64,000 bases of DNA, taken from contig JANATG010000001.1 in the NCBI GenBank assembly GCA_029449235.1, positions 1,302,001-1,366,000 on the forward strand. The letters are read 5' to 3'. This document shows positions 34,070 to 50,395 of the stretch, in pieces. Each line of letters opens with the position of its first letter. Positions within the stretch are counted from its first letter, which is position 1. Source of the stretch: Linnemannia schmuckeri. Its lineage: Eukaryota > Mortierellomycota > Mortierellomycetes > Mortierellales > Mortierellaceae. The position numbers were made by a program, and so were the translations under genes. The notes beneath the pieces are model-generated. The model worked only from the letters and a program-made list of their open reading frames with translations, made no database searches and was not told the DNA's origin.

Positions 34070-37000
34070 CTAGACGACAGACACGGTTCCTGGATTGTTG
34101 GATAACTCAAGCGAGGACGTCGAGTAAACAGAGAATCCGCTCTGAACTGGGGACCCACTCCGGAGGTACACCGAGTTGCCCTTGTCAACAGAATTATTCT
34201 CCGATGCATTCTGGCTATCGTCCTCATCCGACCATTCATACTGTTCGCTGAAGCCGCCAATCATGCTCTCCTCGTCATAGTCATCATCGCCAGTGTGGAC
34301 GTGCACAAACTCAATAAAGACCTCCTTTCCAGGAGACCGAGCATGAGAATTACTGTCCTGTTGCGGTACGAGATCCTCTGAACATTCAACGCGCACTTCA
34401 ATCGTCGACAGTTCTGGCTGGGATCCCTTCTGCCTAAGAGAAGGCGACGGAGACAATGTGGAAAGCGATGAGCCTGCCTCGATAGTCTTGCCGTTGGTGA
34501 TATCCTCTAGAAGGCCTTGAGCCGCGTCTTGGACCGCTTGGTGCATGTACGGTGATTGTTGATGTTGCTGCTGGTGCATCAGTTCCGAAGGGTTGTGGTC
34601 AGGTGGTAAGGGTATTGCCTGAGGATGCGCTTGCTGCTGCTGGCGTTGCTGCTGCATTTCCGTCTCCTGCTCGATCACTCCGAGATACCAGAACATCATA
34701 TTGGAAATCAAAACCTGCTCATGAAGCGGCCGCCTTGGGTTGGCAAGTTTAACGTGGGATAGTCTGTAGATTGCTCGCTCTGTGTTGATCGGCATGCGGC
34801 AAGGGTCGATCTCATGGCCACCGTTCAACGGGGTATTCACTTGAGGACCACGGCTTGTTGCAGGTGTAGGAGCAACAGATGTTGTTGGCTGAAGCTTGGT
34901 GGACGTTTTTCCGTTTCTTGAAAATAAGAGGGACAGGGCCGACGGTTTCTTGGCTACAGTCTTGGAGGTTGGTGCAGAAGGTGGGGCTACCGCTGCGGCG
35001 TCGCGCTTGAGTTGCAACCTGGGGTCCATTTGTACTTCGCCGTCTCTCTCTTTGCCTCGAAGCCACGACCATGTCGACGACTTTTTGGAAGAAGAAGGAG
35101 GTGAAGGAGCCACCGGCGGCACGGATTGTTTTGGTTGAGGCTGCCTTGCTATTTGAGATGGCACTGGTGTCCGTTCTACAGTTGATCTTGACTGCTGCGA
35201 GGGGTGTTGGAGTAGGTTTTGGGTCAACTTGACTGGAGGAGGAATAGGATAGGTAACGGTCGAAACAACAGCACCTGTGTAGGCTGACAGGTCTGGATAC
35301 TCTGCTGAAGAACTGTGGCTAACTGGTACTGAAGAGGATGAGGGTTTGGACACTCCTTCGATCTCCTGTCGTTGCTGCTCCAGCAGTTCTGGTTCAACGT
35401 AGGTCGTAATCGTAGGCTTTGAGGAATCACGGAGCGTGGACACAAATCGCTTCAATGGTTTGGACTCGGTGGGCTGAACAACTGTGCCAAGATCATCCGA
35501 TGTGTGATCGGCTGAAGTCAAAGTGACACTTGGTGTGTCTGATGGCAGGGGCAATGGACCTGGATCAACAAGGGTCACTGCAAGGTATTCGCCATTCTCA
35601 TCCGTCGACTGTCGCAGTCGAGATACGTCATTTTTGTGATTCGAGGCTGTCGAGTTTCGCCGAATCTTTGTCCTTGCACTTCTCCGCAAGAGTGAAGGTC
35701 CACTCCGTTGCAATCCACCAGTTCTCCGCACAGTGGCAAGATCCTCTTCAACTGAGACTTCATCAGATGCTGCTATAAAGAAATTGAAATGTGCAACCGG
35801 TTAATGTCATAACATGGACATTTTCTTTATCCATACCATGAGCACACACAAAGACATAGATAGAACCTACCATGAGTCGGTGCGTTTCGTGTGTAGCTAA
35901 GTGATCGTCGGAGCGAAGTTTTCGTCTTCAGTGGAGGCTCGCCCATCTGCTCCAGCGGGGCAGAAAAGACACCAGACAAAAAGTCTGTGTTCGTCTCTGT
36001 GCCATATCCTTGCACACTCTCATTCGATTCCTGAACTGGATCCAGACTTTCGATTGTAGGGGCTTTTTCTTCGTCTTCATCATCTAACTCTGGGTTGTAC
36101 TCAGCCGAGAGGACAGACCGCCTTCTGTTGACGGATGACTTTCTGACGGCGAGAAAGGTACTTTGTCCGGTCGAATCAACGCCATGCTTATGTAGCCAGT
36201 TGTTGTACGCATTGGGCGCAATCTCTGGGTGCATATGGAACGGGACCTAGACAAATAAGCAAGTACCAATTAGGGGCCAGGATTAATTAAATTAGCCCTG
36301 TTGATTTTTAACGTACGCGTGGCATACGCATTTTTTTTTCCTCCAAACTAATAATAACAAAAAACATTGGATACCTACCCAGAATAAATGGGATGGATCT
36401 TCGGCCTCGATCTGGACTTCCTTGATGTCCCCTGGGTCCTCGTTGTTCCCCAGCTCTTCATAAGAAGAGGCCAATGTTGGCAGCAAAGATTGTGACTGAT
36501 CGGAATCCGCATTCCCCTCTGTAAGAGAGAAAAAAGACTCAGCTGACCCGCTGTCGGAGCCAGGACTCTGGTTAGGACTACATGGAGCTGTGATGATAGA
36601 TGAAGTCGATGAAGATGGAGATGGGGACGAGGACGAGGAAGAAGAGGACAAGGACAATGCGGACGCTGTGGGTGAGGGTGAAGACGCCTGTTGCTTGGTG
36701 TCGTTGAGGGGGCTGTATTCAGGGGTTCCCTCGTCATTGTGATCTTGAGGGCTCGGGTTGCCAAAGCCACGATCTTGTCCGTGCTCCTCGACTGTACTAG
36801 GCTGAAACCACGTAAAGAAAAAAAATAGGGCCAACCCATGATGCAATCGATGCGTGAGCAATTATGAACGGAAGCAAGTAACAAAAGAGAATTGGTATGT
36901 TCCTGTACGTTAGAGGTGTGAAATTGGATATGATCCAGATGGACCCTGTTCCCAACAACCCGCCCGCTTTATCATCATGCATGGCGGTCTGCTCTGCATC

Positions 37001-37381
37001 AACAGCAGCTGAAATCGGAATATGACTCCAAAGGTTCCCCCATAGCCTTTTACTAAACCTCAAACCTTTTGTTTTTGTTTTGTTCTCCCTTCCTCTTTAC
37101 TGAGTTACTCATAAAATTACCTGATTGTCTCGATCCTGCAGAACACTTGAGTCGAACATGAAGCCATCAAGCGCAATGATCTCGCGTTTGGACCGTGTCG
37201 AGGTGTGGCCGCCTAGCGTGGCATCTGCAGATGCTTCTGGCAGAAGAGCGACATCATTGCCGCCTCCTTGTGAACGGCTGAAATCAATTGTTTGAAAGGG
37301 AACCTGGTTGTTGGTGCTGCTGGTGTTCTCCAATAGCGCAACTGTCGATTGGATATGACGATCGTCCTTGAGCATCGGCAT
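34070..37381 (-). CDS. ZDS1: Zds1/Zds2-like protein
   Basis: Predicted minus-strand exons 37381-37121, 36801-36379, 36246-35871 and 35772-34070 give 920 residues. The conserved Zds C-terminal domain is clear (about 680-725: RAIYRLSHVKLANPRRPL, then HEQVLISNMMFWYLGVIE). Near the N-terminus, IIALDGFMFDS and VPFHMHPEIAPNAYNNWL match the conserved N-terminal parts of the family. The rest is Ser/Pro/Gln-rich and probably disordered. In yeast, Zds proteins bind PP2A-Cdc55 and control its location, mitotic entry and exit through Cdc14, and polarity; the C-terminal domain carries the PP2A binding. The last exon contains 567 codons without an intron. Confidence 0.88.
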
Positions 37382-38845
37382 TCAGGCACGAAAGGAGAAT
37401 GAGAAGGAGAAGAAGAGAGAGAGATGGGAAGGGGAAAGGCCGGACAACGTTCCGTGAAGGTCGACACCGAGAAACACACGCTAATAAAACCAAGGAAGTT
37501 GGTGAGTGGAAAGCGGGTTCTTGTTTGTCGCACACAACAACAACAACAACAAAAACTGAACAGTTTGCTCCAGTTACTGTGGGTATGGCAAAGGGTTGGG
37601 CTAGTAACACCTAAAGTGAGCAAAAAAAGAGGACAGGACAGGAGTGAGAACTCTTATATGCAGGACTTGTTCTCCCCCAAAACGATTCTGCTCCCACACC
37701 ATGGAACACAAACCCCCTCGTCCTACTCCTTACATCGACCGACTCCTCATTTGCACACAAAAGAACGAAACGAAGTGCTCTTCATTGCAGCTGGCTGAAT
37801 AATACAGGGTAGGGAGGGTGCCCGGCCACCAATTCCCAGTAGGCTCAAAGGCTCTCTTACATTCAAAAAAAAAGGGTAGCAAAGAAGGTTCAGCGGCAGT
37901 CCTATGCTTGCTCGTGCTGCCGTACTTTTTTTTTTGTTCCCCTTTCTCAAGCTTGTGCTTCCTACTGCCGCTTCTTTGGTGCGTATGGTTGATTATTTGT
38001 ATATAGTTGTGTGAGTGGTGGGTGAGGGTGGAAGGACAAGAATAAGGCGAAGGTGGTGCTGGGAGTCGTACCGATGTTTCGATGGACAGGGTTTGACAGA
38101 AGAGTGGTTTTATGGTGAGTTGAAAGGTAGCGTTGCAACGGCACACAGAGGCGGGAGATATGTGAGTGTGGATGTGAGTGATAAAAGTAAAACTAGAAGT
38201 GGAAGTGAGTGCAAGGGCGAAGGATTATGCAGGTGAAGAGAATAGAAGAAAGGAAATGACTGAAGAAGGAGAGGAAGAGGACGATGGGCTGACTGATGAC
38301 GAGGTGTGTAAAAAAGTACTAATGAAAGGAGGCTGGCAGGAAGAGGACAAGAAAAAGAAGGAAGGAAGAGGCAGTGTTTGTTGTCTATTCATTCGTTGGC
38401 GATTACCTTCAGTGGTATTGAAGGGTAAAGAAATAAAGGTGGGGAGTTGGAGTGAGAAGTGGAGTGAGTATGAGGAATAAGAGTAAAGAGAAAAAGATAA
38501 AAAGGGAGAAGAGGAATAAGAGAGAGAGAGAGAGAGATTGATGAAGAGATGCCATCAAAACACTGATATTGCCAGCGGTTGATGGTTTTTTTTCTTTTTT
38601 TGTTGTATGATGCGCCCCCTATTCTATTTTTTTTTGTTCTTTTCCGCGGTTTCTCATATACATATACACTCCCTGTATGCAAACGCACAACCGGCCCTTT
38701 TCGTCCAACCACCTTCGGAATGGCTGGGTGCCATGCTATTCTGACCACAATGCTTCCTTCCGCACGCAAAGTAATCGTCAAAGCATGAATTAGTATATTT
38801 TTTAAGTGGATGTCAGTTGGTTTGTTAGTCTGGTTGATGCTGTTT
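37382..38845. other. Long intergenic region, ZDS1 start to GEM1 end
   Basis: 1464 bp that should hold the ZDS1 promoter and leader and the GEM1 3' untranslated region. It has purine-rich blocks (37390-37450, 38160-38540) and several short homopolymers. The frames here have biased composition and no recognisable motif; I see no gene. Confidence 0.5.
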
Positions 38846-42415
<3,570 letters not shown>

Positions 42416-42605
42416 TCTATGCGGAATTCACGTCGGTGTGGGTTGGAGCGTAAGTTTTGTGAGGAGAAAAAGTATGAAGCAGGAAAAAGACGCCTTCAAT
42501 TTTTCAACCTTTTTTTAGTTCATAGCTTTTGCACGTGATCATTCCTGGCAGTATAGTGAGCGTGTGTTCAATGCGTGCATTGAGACTAATGTACAAAAGG
42601 GAGGT

Positions 42606-44982
42606 TTAATCAGACTCTTCATCGGCAACTACATCTAAGGTATCTTGTGCAAGGGTTACTTCGAGATCGGCCATATCTGGATCGGCCAGCTTTTGAGCCA
42701 ATTGCTCAGAGAGGGTGAACGACCGCGAGTTACGTCGGGAGCTGCGGTGCTTCATGAATGCACCCACAGCACCAAGGTATCCTTCGTGACGAAGGAAGAG
42801 GGCCTTGATTGCCCCCTTGGACCAAAAGTTGATGGCGTATGACAATGTGTTCATGGTAATTGGGTGACCTATGGTACGATGTAACGCAAGAAAGCACACG
42901 AAAAAAGGGTGCAGATAAGCGTGACGGTTCCTTGTTTTAAAGACGGACCTTCGAATGCACGCCACTTGATACAAAAGAGTGCCTTACCTCGGATGAAGCA
43001 TCCTCCAAAATAAATTTTGCTCAGTCCGTGCGCCTTGGCATTCAGGTACGCAATCTGTCCAATGTTGTTACTAAATAATTGATAGGGATGAAAGTTATAT
43101 TAGCAACAAGCTCGATGCGCATGTTTTCTTTATCAGCCAGCCAGCCAACCAACCATGTCCATGACATATCACGAAGAGACTAATATGCGACAGGGCTGTG
43201 TGTATCCTTCTTACCTGACCATGTATAGAAGCGACCTAGAGATGTCTTCGGGCTTGAACTGACGCTTATCGACGTTCTTCTTGAAGACCTTGCCCATAGA
43301 GGAAGCGATTGTGGTTGATTTGAGTCCTACTTTGGAGTAGTCGCTGCCATAGATATCTCCAACCAACATGTCAACGTTCCTGTTGTCTCCTTCCTGGCTT
43401 GCTTCCAACATTTCTAATGCAAAGGAGTTTGCTTAGTGATTTAGTAATATATCCATGTAGGTTTGTAGCGGGGAAGGTTTTTGTAAAAACCGAGAATTGA
43501 AAACCATACCATCAAATGTCTTTGCGCCTGTCAACAATGAGAGTAGTCCCCAGAGAGTTCCTCCTCCTAACTGCTCGAATAATAAGGCAAATGTAAAACA
43601 GAGTGGTCAGTACATTATCTTGTGTTTTTTTCACTATTCCATATTATGTCTTTGCGCAAGTCAAGATCACTTACGGACGTTCCGCTGATTCTCTCGAAAG
43701 TTGTGGCGCTTGTCACTTTCAAGATGCTAAGATTGCGATTAAAGACAACGAGAGGTGACCAACGATCAGACCCGTGCTCAAAGGAAACGCTAAGCAGAAG
43801 GTTGTCTCTGCTGACCCTGTCCAAAATGGCGTCTTCATCATATAATCCAGTTGAGGTAAGGGTTATAGTATTGGTAGTACCTGACTCCTGATCCAATATT
43901 AACAAGCTAACGATTCAGAAGTAAAAGACGAGGGAAAGAGTGTTAAGAATCGTGTGAATGATTGTTGGGGGTGGTTCGTTTACACTAACACGAAATTGCG
44001 CATGTCATCCCCCGACAGAAGAGAATGATGCCTGCCGATTGCAGTTTGTTTGTAAAAACGTACCATGTATGGGAAAGGGTCCTCAGGGGTTTCTTCGAAA
44101 CACATTGGGTCAGTCTCGCTATAGGTGAAGACCTCGAAGGGGATTTCGGTGATCAGAAAGTTGAGACCTTCCAGAATTAAAAGATGCAGGAGAAATCAAG
44201 ACGACAACAGAGTTAATAACGGTCAGATCGACCTCAACAACATGAACAGCTTATAAGCGGTCTGACACCCACAAACAGCGAACGGAAACACATCAACAGG
44301 CACAGAACAGTGAATGAGCAATTGGACTCCTCGGTTCAAACAAACACACCTGTTATCAAGCACTCCATCTCGTCCTCGCGCTGAATGTTGACCTTGAGAG
44401 TATCCCTAAGTCGCTCATAGTACAGGTGGGCTCCTCCTCCTGTGGCCTTGATGACAAACTCGTGTCCGGGTCTGCTCGCCCTTGATTCCTCCAACAGCCG
44501 GCTGATAAAGGCAATGCATTCGTCGATCTTCTCCGTCTCAAACTTGCGAAAGTTCAGGCGACCGCCCTTTGTGCCAGGTATACGAGAAAAGTAAACGACT
44601 TTGGCAAGTGATCCGCCGACCTGGGAAAAATAACAACAGCCATAGTGCAGATAACAAAAGACACAGTTGAATTAGCCAATGGTTCGCATTATCACTTTGT
44701 ACTGGCTGGGTCGTCAGCCGAGTCAGAACGGTTCTTCCGGCACGGGAAGCAGGTGGGTGAACAAGAGCCGATCCATGCGGAAGTAACCAGTAGGGTATCT
44801 GCAAGGCGATCAGGCAGACTAATTGAGTAATAATATGATAGGAGAGACTGCAGAAGTTTTTCACTTACGTCGACGGAGATCTGGGAGACATGTTCTGTGT
44901 TTGGAAGCTGAATGTCTCTTGCCTCGCCTTGAACAATAAGTTCTTCATCGCAGATGGATGCGCCGATCAAGTTCATGGTCAT
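42606..44982 (-). CDS. CAB1: Pantothenate kinase
   Basis: Predicted minus-strand exons 44982-44869, 44620-44350, 44167-44064, 43906-43881 (26 nt), 43726-43675, 43570-43510, 43413-43215, 43070-42988 and 42868-42606 give 390 residues. It phosphorylates pantothenate, the first and usually rate-limiting step of coenzyme A synthesis. Eukaryotic PanK motifs are in place: [13 protein letters not shown] (ATP phosphate loop), [21 protein letters not shown] and [11 protein letters not shown] across the micro-exon, GDIYG, and [12 protein letters not shown]. The start at 44982 ([10 protein letters not shown]) is chosen because the frame upstream is low-complexity. It is divergent from LAMTOR3 across 984 bp. 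Confidence 0.95.
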
Positions 44983-45966
44983 GCCGTTCCTGCTTCGCTG
45001 TTTTTTAGTGAGATGATTTGTCAGGGGTTGTTGTCCAGTAAGAATAATATTCGTCGTTGTTGTTGCTGAGGCCAAGATCACGGGGCGAGCGAGGGAGGTC
45101 GAGACGAGCGGCGGCGGCGAGGCTATGGTTGTGAATGAAGAGTGAGAGAGGAGGAGAGAGAAGAGAAAAGAAAGAAAGAGGAGGAAGAAGAATAAAGTGA
45201 ACGATGGGAGAAAAGGTTGGGCACTCAACGGAAAAAGAAAAAAAAAGGTGGGGAAAAAGAAGCAGAGAAAGTCAAAAAGGGCAACCTGCACTAATGATAA
45301 GAGACGACGGAATTGGCGAATAGACGGACTGGCCGCTAGAATCAGATCATGTCATATTCAGGCTTCAGCGCTATTTTATCCTTTCTTGTCCCACAGAGAC
45401 AAAGGCAGGCTGAGAGGGAGTGAGGCGATCTCACCTCAGCCGATGCCGATGCGAAGTCAATTGAATGCTCTGCTGAATTACTTTCACACGGCTCTCCAGA
45501 GACATTTAGTCATTTTGAGGTAGATAGTAGATAGATAGACAGATAGTCAATGCTACGCTCCCTCTTTTCCATTGTCTTTCACTTCCACTTCGGCTTCGGA
45601 AGTTTGTTGTTCATCCGGGCGGTTGAAACTTGGAAGTGAGGAGTCAAAGTTCGACGGGAGAAGAAGGGGAGAAGGGAAGAAAAGGTACAGAATCAAACAT
45701 ACAAGAAATGGTCAGTTCTGATTTCATCAGTTGTGCTTGCGTCTTGTTCTGACTTGCCTGTCGTACAGCTAGCTAGAGTCCAACACTCTAATTTTTGCTT
45801 CCAAAGGGATATTTTTCTCTTTCACAGCTGCCACTCGTTCCTCGTCCTCCCTCAACATATCCTCCTCGATCGCCACTCGTAAAAAAACAGATCTCCGCTC
45901 ACCACCAGACACAACTCAACCACTCACCCAACCACTTACATTCACGATCACAAAACAATCGTAACA
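44983..45966. promoter_or_regulatory. Divergent promoter region, PanK and LAMTOR3
   Basis: 984 bp between two start codons. It is GA-rich near PanK (45140-45280) and pyrimidine-rich near LAMTOR3 (45820-45960). No gene is supported in it. Confidence 0.55.
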
Positions 45967-47246
45967 ATGGCTGAGGTACTTGGCACACACAACCACTCAC
46001 CACCAATCGCCACCATTGCATTCTCTGAAACGATGGATGGAATAAAAAACACGGCGTTTGTTTGCCGCGTTCTGTAGCCAGCAAAACACTCCTCTCATCC
46101 TGCCACAACCACTCAAAGCAGCAAATCCACGCTCATTCACGCTTTCCTCTCCTATGTTCTCATCTAGCAGCTCTTCTTTGCCTTTTCTTTCACGCCTTGT
46201 TAAACCAAAATAACCTTTTTTTTTTTTTTTTTTTTTTTTTTTTGACAGGAGCTCGTTGTTCACTTTGAGAAGCTTTTGACAAGGTGAATTCGAAGGTCTA
46301 GCGACGAACACCTTGTTGTAGTACATCATCCACTTTACAAGATCCAACATCATACCCCGAGTGTCATGATCGCAATGAGCGTTATTAACTAGACGGTTTT
46401 GTAGGGTTGAACTTCTTGTTACCAAAGTTGAACAAATTACTGACACAGTCTGTGTTCTTTTTATTTTCCTTTCTTCGGTAAGGGTGGATGGATTGTTGTC
46501 TGCCGTGGTGACAGACCGCGACGGTGTTGTTCTCCTGAGAGGTAAAACAGACGACAGCAAACTGCTACATAGTCAATTGGAGTTGTTGACACGAAGGCAT
46601 TTTGTGGCGACAATTGAAAGTTAGCGGGTAGTTGTCAGTGGAACTAATGTTTTTATGTTCCGATTCATGTCTAGCCAATGCACCCAATTGCTCACCTCCC
46701 TTCACAGAGTCTGCCTTGGGTTGCACATTTGCCCTGGCGAGTGATCAGGTAAACACCACGAAGCCTTTTTTTGTTCAAGGGAACATTTAATAACCATTGC
46801 ACTGTATTTTACTTGAAGGAATGAACCGTCGACTATGGGCTTGAACCCGGATAACTTAAGCTCGTATTCATTTTTCTCATACTTAATGATTAATTAGGCT
46901 TCCAAGCTCGGGCTGAAGAAGAACAAGTCAATTGTTAGTGTCTATGGCTCTTACCAGCTGGTCCAGTTCAACCACTCGTCGCTTATTACCACATTCGTTG
47001 CCAACAGCAATGCCAACACTGGTAAGTTGTGGATGTCGATGGCAGTGATGTTTGTAGCTTTCATGGTATTTTGTCCGCGTGATACATTGGACATTTTACT
47101 TTTCTTACCGGCTTTCTAACTATGGCGCATGTTTTTTGTCCCTCTCTCCTACTTAAGGATTGCTACTGGAACTCGGGAGTGAACTGGAGAGTGTGACACA
47201 GGTCATTGCAACCGCCTTGCATGAGAGGCACAGCGGCGCATTGTAG
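45967..47246 (+). CDS. LAMTOR3: LAMTOR3/MP1, Ragulator subunit
   Basis: Predicted exons 45967-45975 (Met-Ala-Glu only), 46249-46283, 46483-46541, 46675-46748, 46898-47021 and 47158-47246 give 129 residues (human LAMTOR3 has 124). The similarity recalled from the human protein is continuous: LSAVVTDRDGVVLLR, CTFALASDQASKLGLKKNKS, SYQLVQFNHSSLITTFVA and NANTGLLLELGSELE. It has a roadblock fold and pairs with LAMTOR2 in Ragulator, which anchors Rag GTPases and mTORC1 on the lysosome or vacuole; fission yeast and filamentous fungi also have this complex. A T28 run lies just before the exon 2 acceptor. Exon 1 is the least certain, but its phase and the CAACAATGG start context fit. SEC12 follows on the same strand after 207 bp. 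Confidence 0.9.
46216..46243. repeat. Poly(T) tract before LAMTOR3 exon 2 acceptor
   Basis: 28 consecutive T followed by GACAG, so the run forms the polypyrimidine tract of this intron. Confidence 0.9.
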
Positions 47247-47453
47247 AGTAGAGTTGCCGCCAAAACATAAAACCAAGGCGATCGATTGCCTATCAAGAAT
47301 AAACACCACCAGTGCAAAAGTCGCCTTGTGCTCAGCCCAAGAGACCTCTACCCCTTAATTATCAAGAGACCCTTGCCGCGAAAAATATTTCTCGTTCTCT
47401 TGTTCCCTTCAACGACATCCGCACCTTCACAATTACCTTTCGCATTCATCATT

Positions 47454-49838
47454 ATGTCTACCTTTTCATACACCACCGGTTTTCCCATCTTTTGTGTTGG
47501 CTTCACACGCGACGACGACGTAGTTCTCGCTGGCGGAGGAGGCGTATCAAAGAGTGGAGTCAAAAACAAAATCGTAAGGCAAAACCTACATTCCAGCACA
47601 CCCTACAAAAAAAAAGTCTTTCTCGCCATGGCCATTTCGAACAGAATGACGTCTCCACCATCTTGCATCAATGCAGGAGTTTCAGTTAACTATTGGTTGC
47701 TGGTAAACAGGAAAAGATTTTTGAATGATATTCACCATGATGTATTCTTTTTTCTTGTGTGTTTTATGAACGATAGGCTATTTACAAGGTCGATGCTGCA
47801 GGAAAGACGCTGAAACCTGTGGTCGAGAAGGAGCTGAGCCGCGACGAGGATGCCCCCATGTCCATCAGTGTCCACCCAACTGTACGTTCGAAAAAAAAAA
47901 CTTTTTTTGTCATGTTTGGCTCTCTTTTTTGCGCCTCTGCCTGCTCTCAAGCCTTCCCATTATCTAAATGGAATCAACTCTTGTCCAACATGTGCCAACA
48001 ACATTTTTTGTGATTGTCGTGGTTGCTCTGAGCAATTTGTAATTTTTAACCGTTGCTGGTGCTGTTTATTTTCATTATGTATTCTGGGCACACTGGCACT
48101 CGTGTTTTCAATCAAAGACTTGATGTTACTGAGACAAAGAATGATCGTTCAACGACTGACTATACGTGGCCACATAATTCGACTCGGATTACAAACATAG
48201 GAATCAGCTTTGGCCTTTGGAATCAACAGCGCCACCAACAAGGTCGAAGCAGGAGAGAACGAAAACTGCAGAATATTCCAGTACTCCGAGGAAAGGTAGC
48301 TGAATTACACTACAAAACACACTCTTGCTCAAGTTTTGTCCGTGAGTATAAACAAATGACAGAATGCCCTGGAATCGATTTAACATTTATTTACACGTTG
48401 AATTTTCGAACATGTAGGATTGAAGCTGTTCATAACAAGGGAACTTTGGCGAGCAGGAACTCGGACGACTATCAGGTGCGGCACATGGATGTGAATATGA
48501 CTTTTAGCTATGGATTTTGACAGTGAGCAATCTCTTACGGAAACTTATGTCCAGTTTTGTCCCGTTTTAATGACTTACGGAGGCATTTGATATCTCGTTC
48601 ATAGAAAGTAACACGCTTCAGCAAGGACGGAAATGTGCTGGCTACTGGAGGAACCGACGGTGTGGTAAGGAGTGTTGATATGATGCGATACGATGATTAA
48701 CTCTGACATGTTATCGTTTACGAACTGCTCACATGTCTGTCTGGTATATTCATGACTTGTACGTGTAGATCGCATTGTTGAATTACCCCTCGCTCACCCC
48801 TGTGATGCCCGTCACCCAGTTCAAAGGACATGAGATTTTGGATATCGATTTTTCGGCTGACGGAGCACATGTAAGTGTTTCCACAGCGACAGAAAGAGAT
48901 CAAAGACTGACTCTACTAGCGTAAAGGGAAAGCGACCGCAAATGGAATAGCTTACCAGATACGTTCATGTTTCTCTCACCGCCGCAATAGATTGCCGCAG
49001 TTTCGGCAATGAATCTCTGGATCATTTCTACCGAGACTGGTCGTGTCCTAGAGGTGATCACCAACCCTGTTCTGAACAAAAAGAAGCCCTTTGTCTTCAG
49101 GACTTGCCGTTTTGGGCGTGGCGCCTTCTCCAACATTCTGTATACCGTCGTCAATGGAGACAGGAACCAAAAGCCATTCGTTTGCATGTGGGATGCCACC
49201 AAATGGACACGTATTCGCACTCTGACCGTCGGGCCCAAGCCCATCACAACCTGCACCATCAGGTAAGCAACCTGGGCATATTCACCTATAAAGCTGACAT
49301 ACACTGGTGATGGAAAGATGTTGGGTTGAGTGGAGCAAAGTCTCACATGCAATCTGACGTTCATTCGCGAAACCTCGTTTTTTAGCCCTGACGGAAAGTT
49401 GATTGCGTTCAGTTCGTCAGATATGGGTCTCCGGATCTGCAGCAGCAAGTCTTTGCAGGTTTTGATGACTGTCCCCAATGTTCATACTCTTCCCGTCACC
49501 TCCTTGGCATTCAATAACGATGCGTCTTTGCTTGTCAGTGGATCCGTCGATGGTACTTGCCGCGTTGTCTCTGTGCCAAAAACGTTCCCCAAGAGTAAGT
49601 CATCTCACATATCCACGCCATGACAATGCGATCTGGACACAGATGAGAAGCACGCATTGCCTCCTCTTGCGGCGATGAGTGTTGCTTGAGAATACGTGTT
49701 CACCATAGTCTTATGTTACTGACTATCTCCGCTGTCCTCCTTTTTTTAGACAACAACTTTGTTATGTTGATCCTGGCATTGTTGTTCCTCTTCCTTGCCG
49801 GAATTGTTCAGGTCTACCAGAGTAACCTTATTGCTTAA
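47454..49838 (+). CDS. SEC12: Sec12/PREB-type WD-repeat guanine nucleotide exchange factor
   Basis: Nine predicted exons (47454-47573, 47777-47881, 48201-48295, 48418-48475, 48605-48664, 48769-48870, 48991-49262, 49386-49594, 49750-49838) give 369 residues in consistent phase. A seven-bladed WD-type propeller (FPIFCVGFTRDDDVVLAGGG, RFSKDGNVLATGGTDG, DIDFSADGAHIAAVS, SPDGKLIAFSSSDMGLRI, SLAFNNDASLLVSGSVDGT) is followed by a C-terminal transmembrane helix (NFVMLILALLFLFLAGIVQV) and a short lumenal tail. Sec12 activates Sar1 on the ER to start COPII coat assembly. The Gly-rich VLAGGGGVSKSGVKN segment corresponds to the catalytic K-loop region. Confidence 0.9.
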
Positions 49839-50395
49839 ATAGCCGCCACGCCTCTTGCACAAAAAAACCTCTCGCGCCCCCCTCACCCCCATTGGCCTCT
49901 CTTTCCAACCCAACATCTCCTCTATTTGCGCTATGCCCCTCCCCTTCCCGTCCCCGTTCCTTTCCTTTTCTCTCCTTTCCTTTCCTTTCCTTTTCTCTCC
50001 TTTCCTTTCCTTTCCTTTCCTGCATTTTTTTCCCAGGAATGTTTATCCTAGCTGGGATTCCAATGCCATAGCAATCAGCATCAACACCCTACCCCCTACC
50101 CCCCCCCCAACAACAACAACACACATCTCCTCACAAATAATAACAGAAAGTTCAATTGAGTTTGTTACGACCTGCGAAATACGAGACTCGAAACTTTTAT
50201 TAAGAAATGGATGAATGATAGCAATTAGATTAGAGAGAAAAAACGAGCAAAGTTGATGGTATTACAAGGGCTATTGTACAGAAAAAGACGTTGCGAACAA
50301 GTTGTTCATCATGGAAGCGATAAGCAGTGAATAGTAAGGCAGGCGACAGTATCAGCAGATCTTGGAATGGCCAACGGTGGAGACCCAAGACCTTC
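49839..50395. other. Convergent 3' regions, SEC12 and nuclease gene
   Basis: 557 bp between converging genes, with a TTTCC-type pentamer run (49960-50022) and a C-rich/CAA run (50088-50125). No gene is supported. Confidence 0.55.

Noticed and set aside
46800..46870. tRNA B-box-like sequence on the minus strand (GGGTTCAAGCC) in a LAMTOR3 intron
   Set aside because: The T-stem does not pair and no A box or acceptor stem could be built around it.
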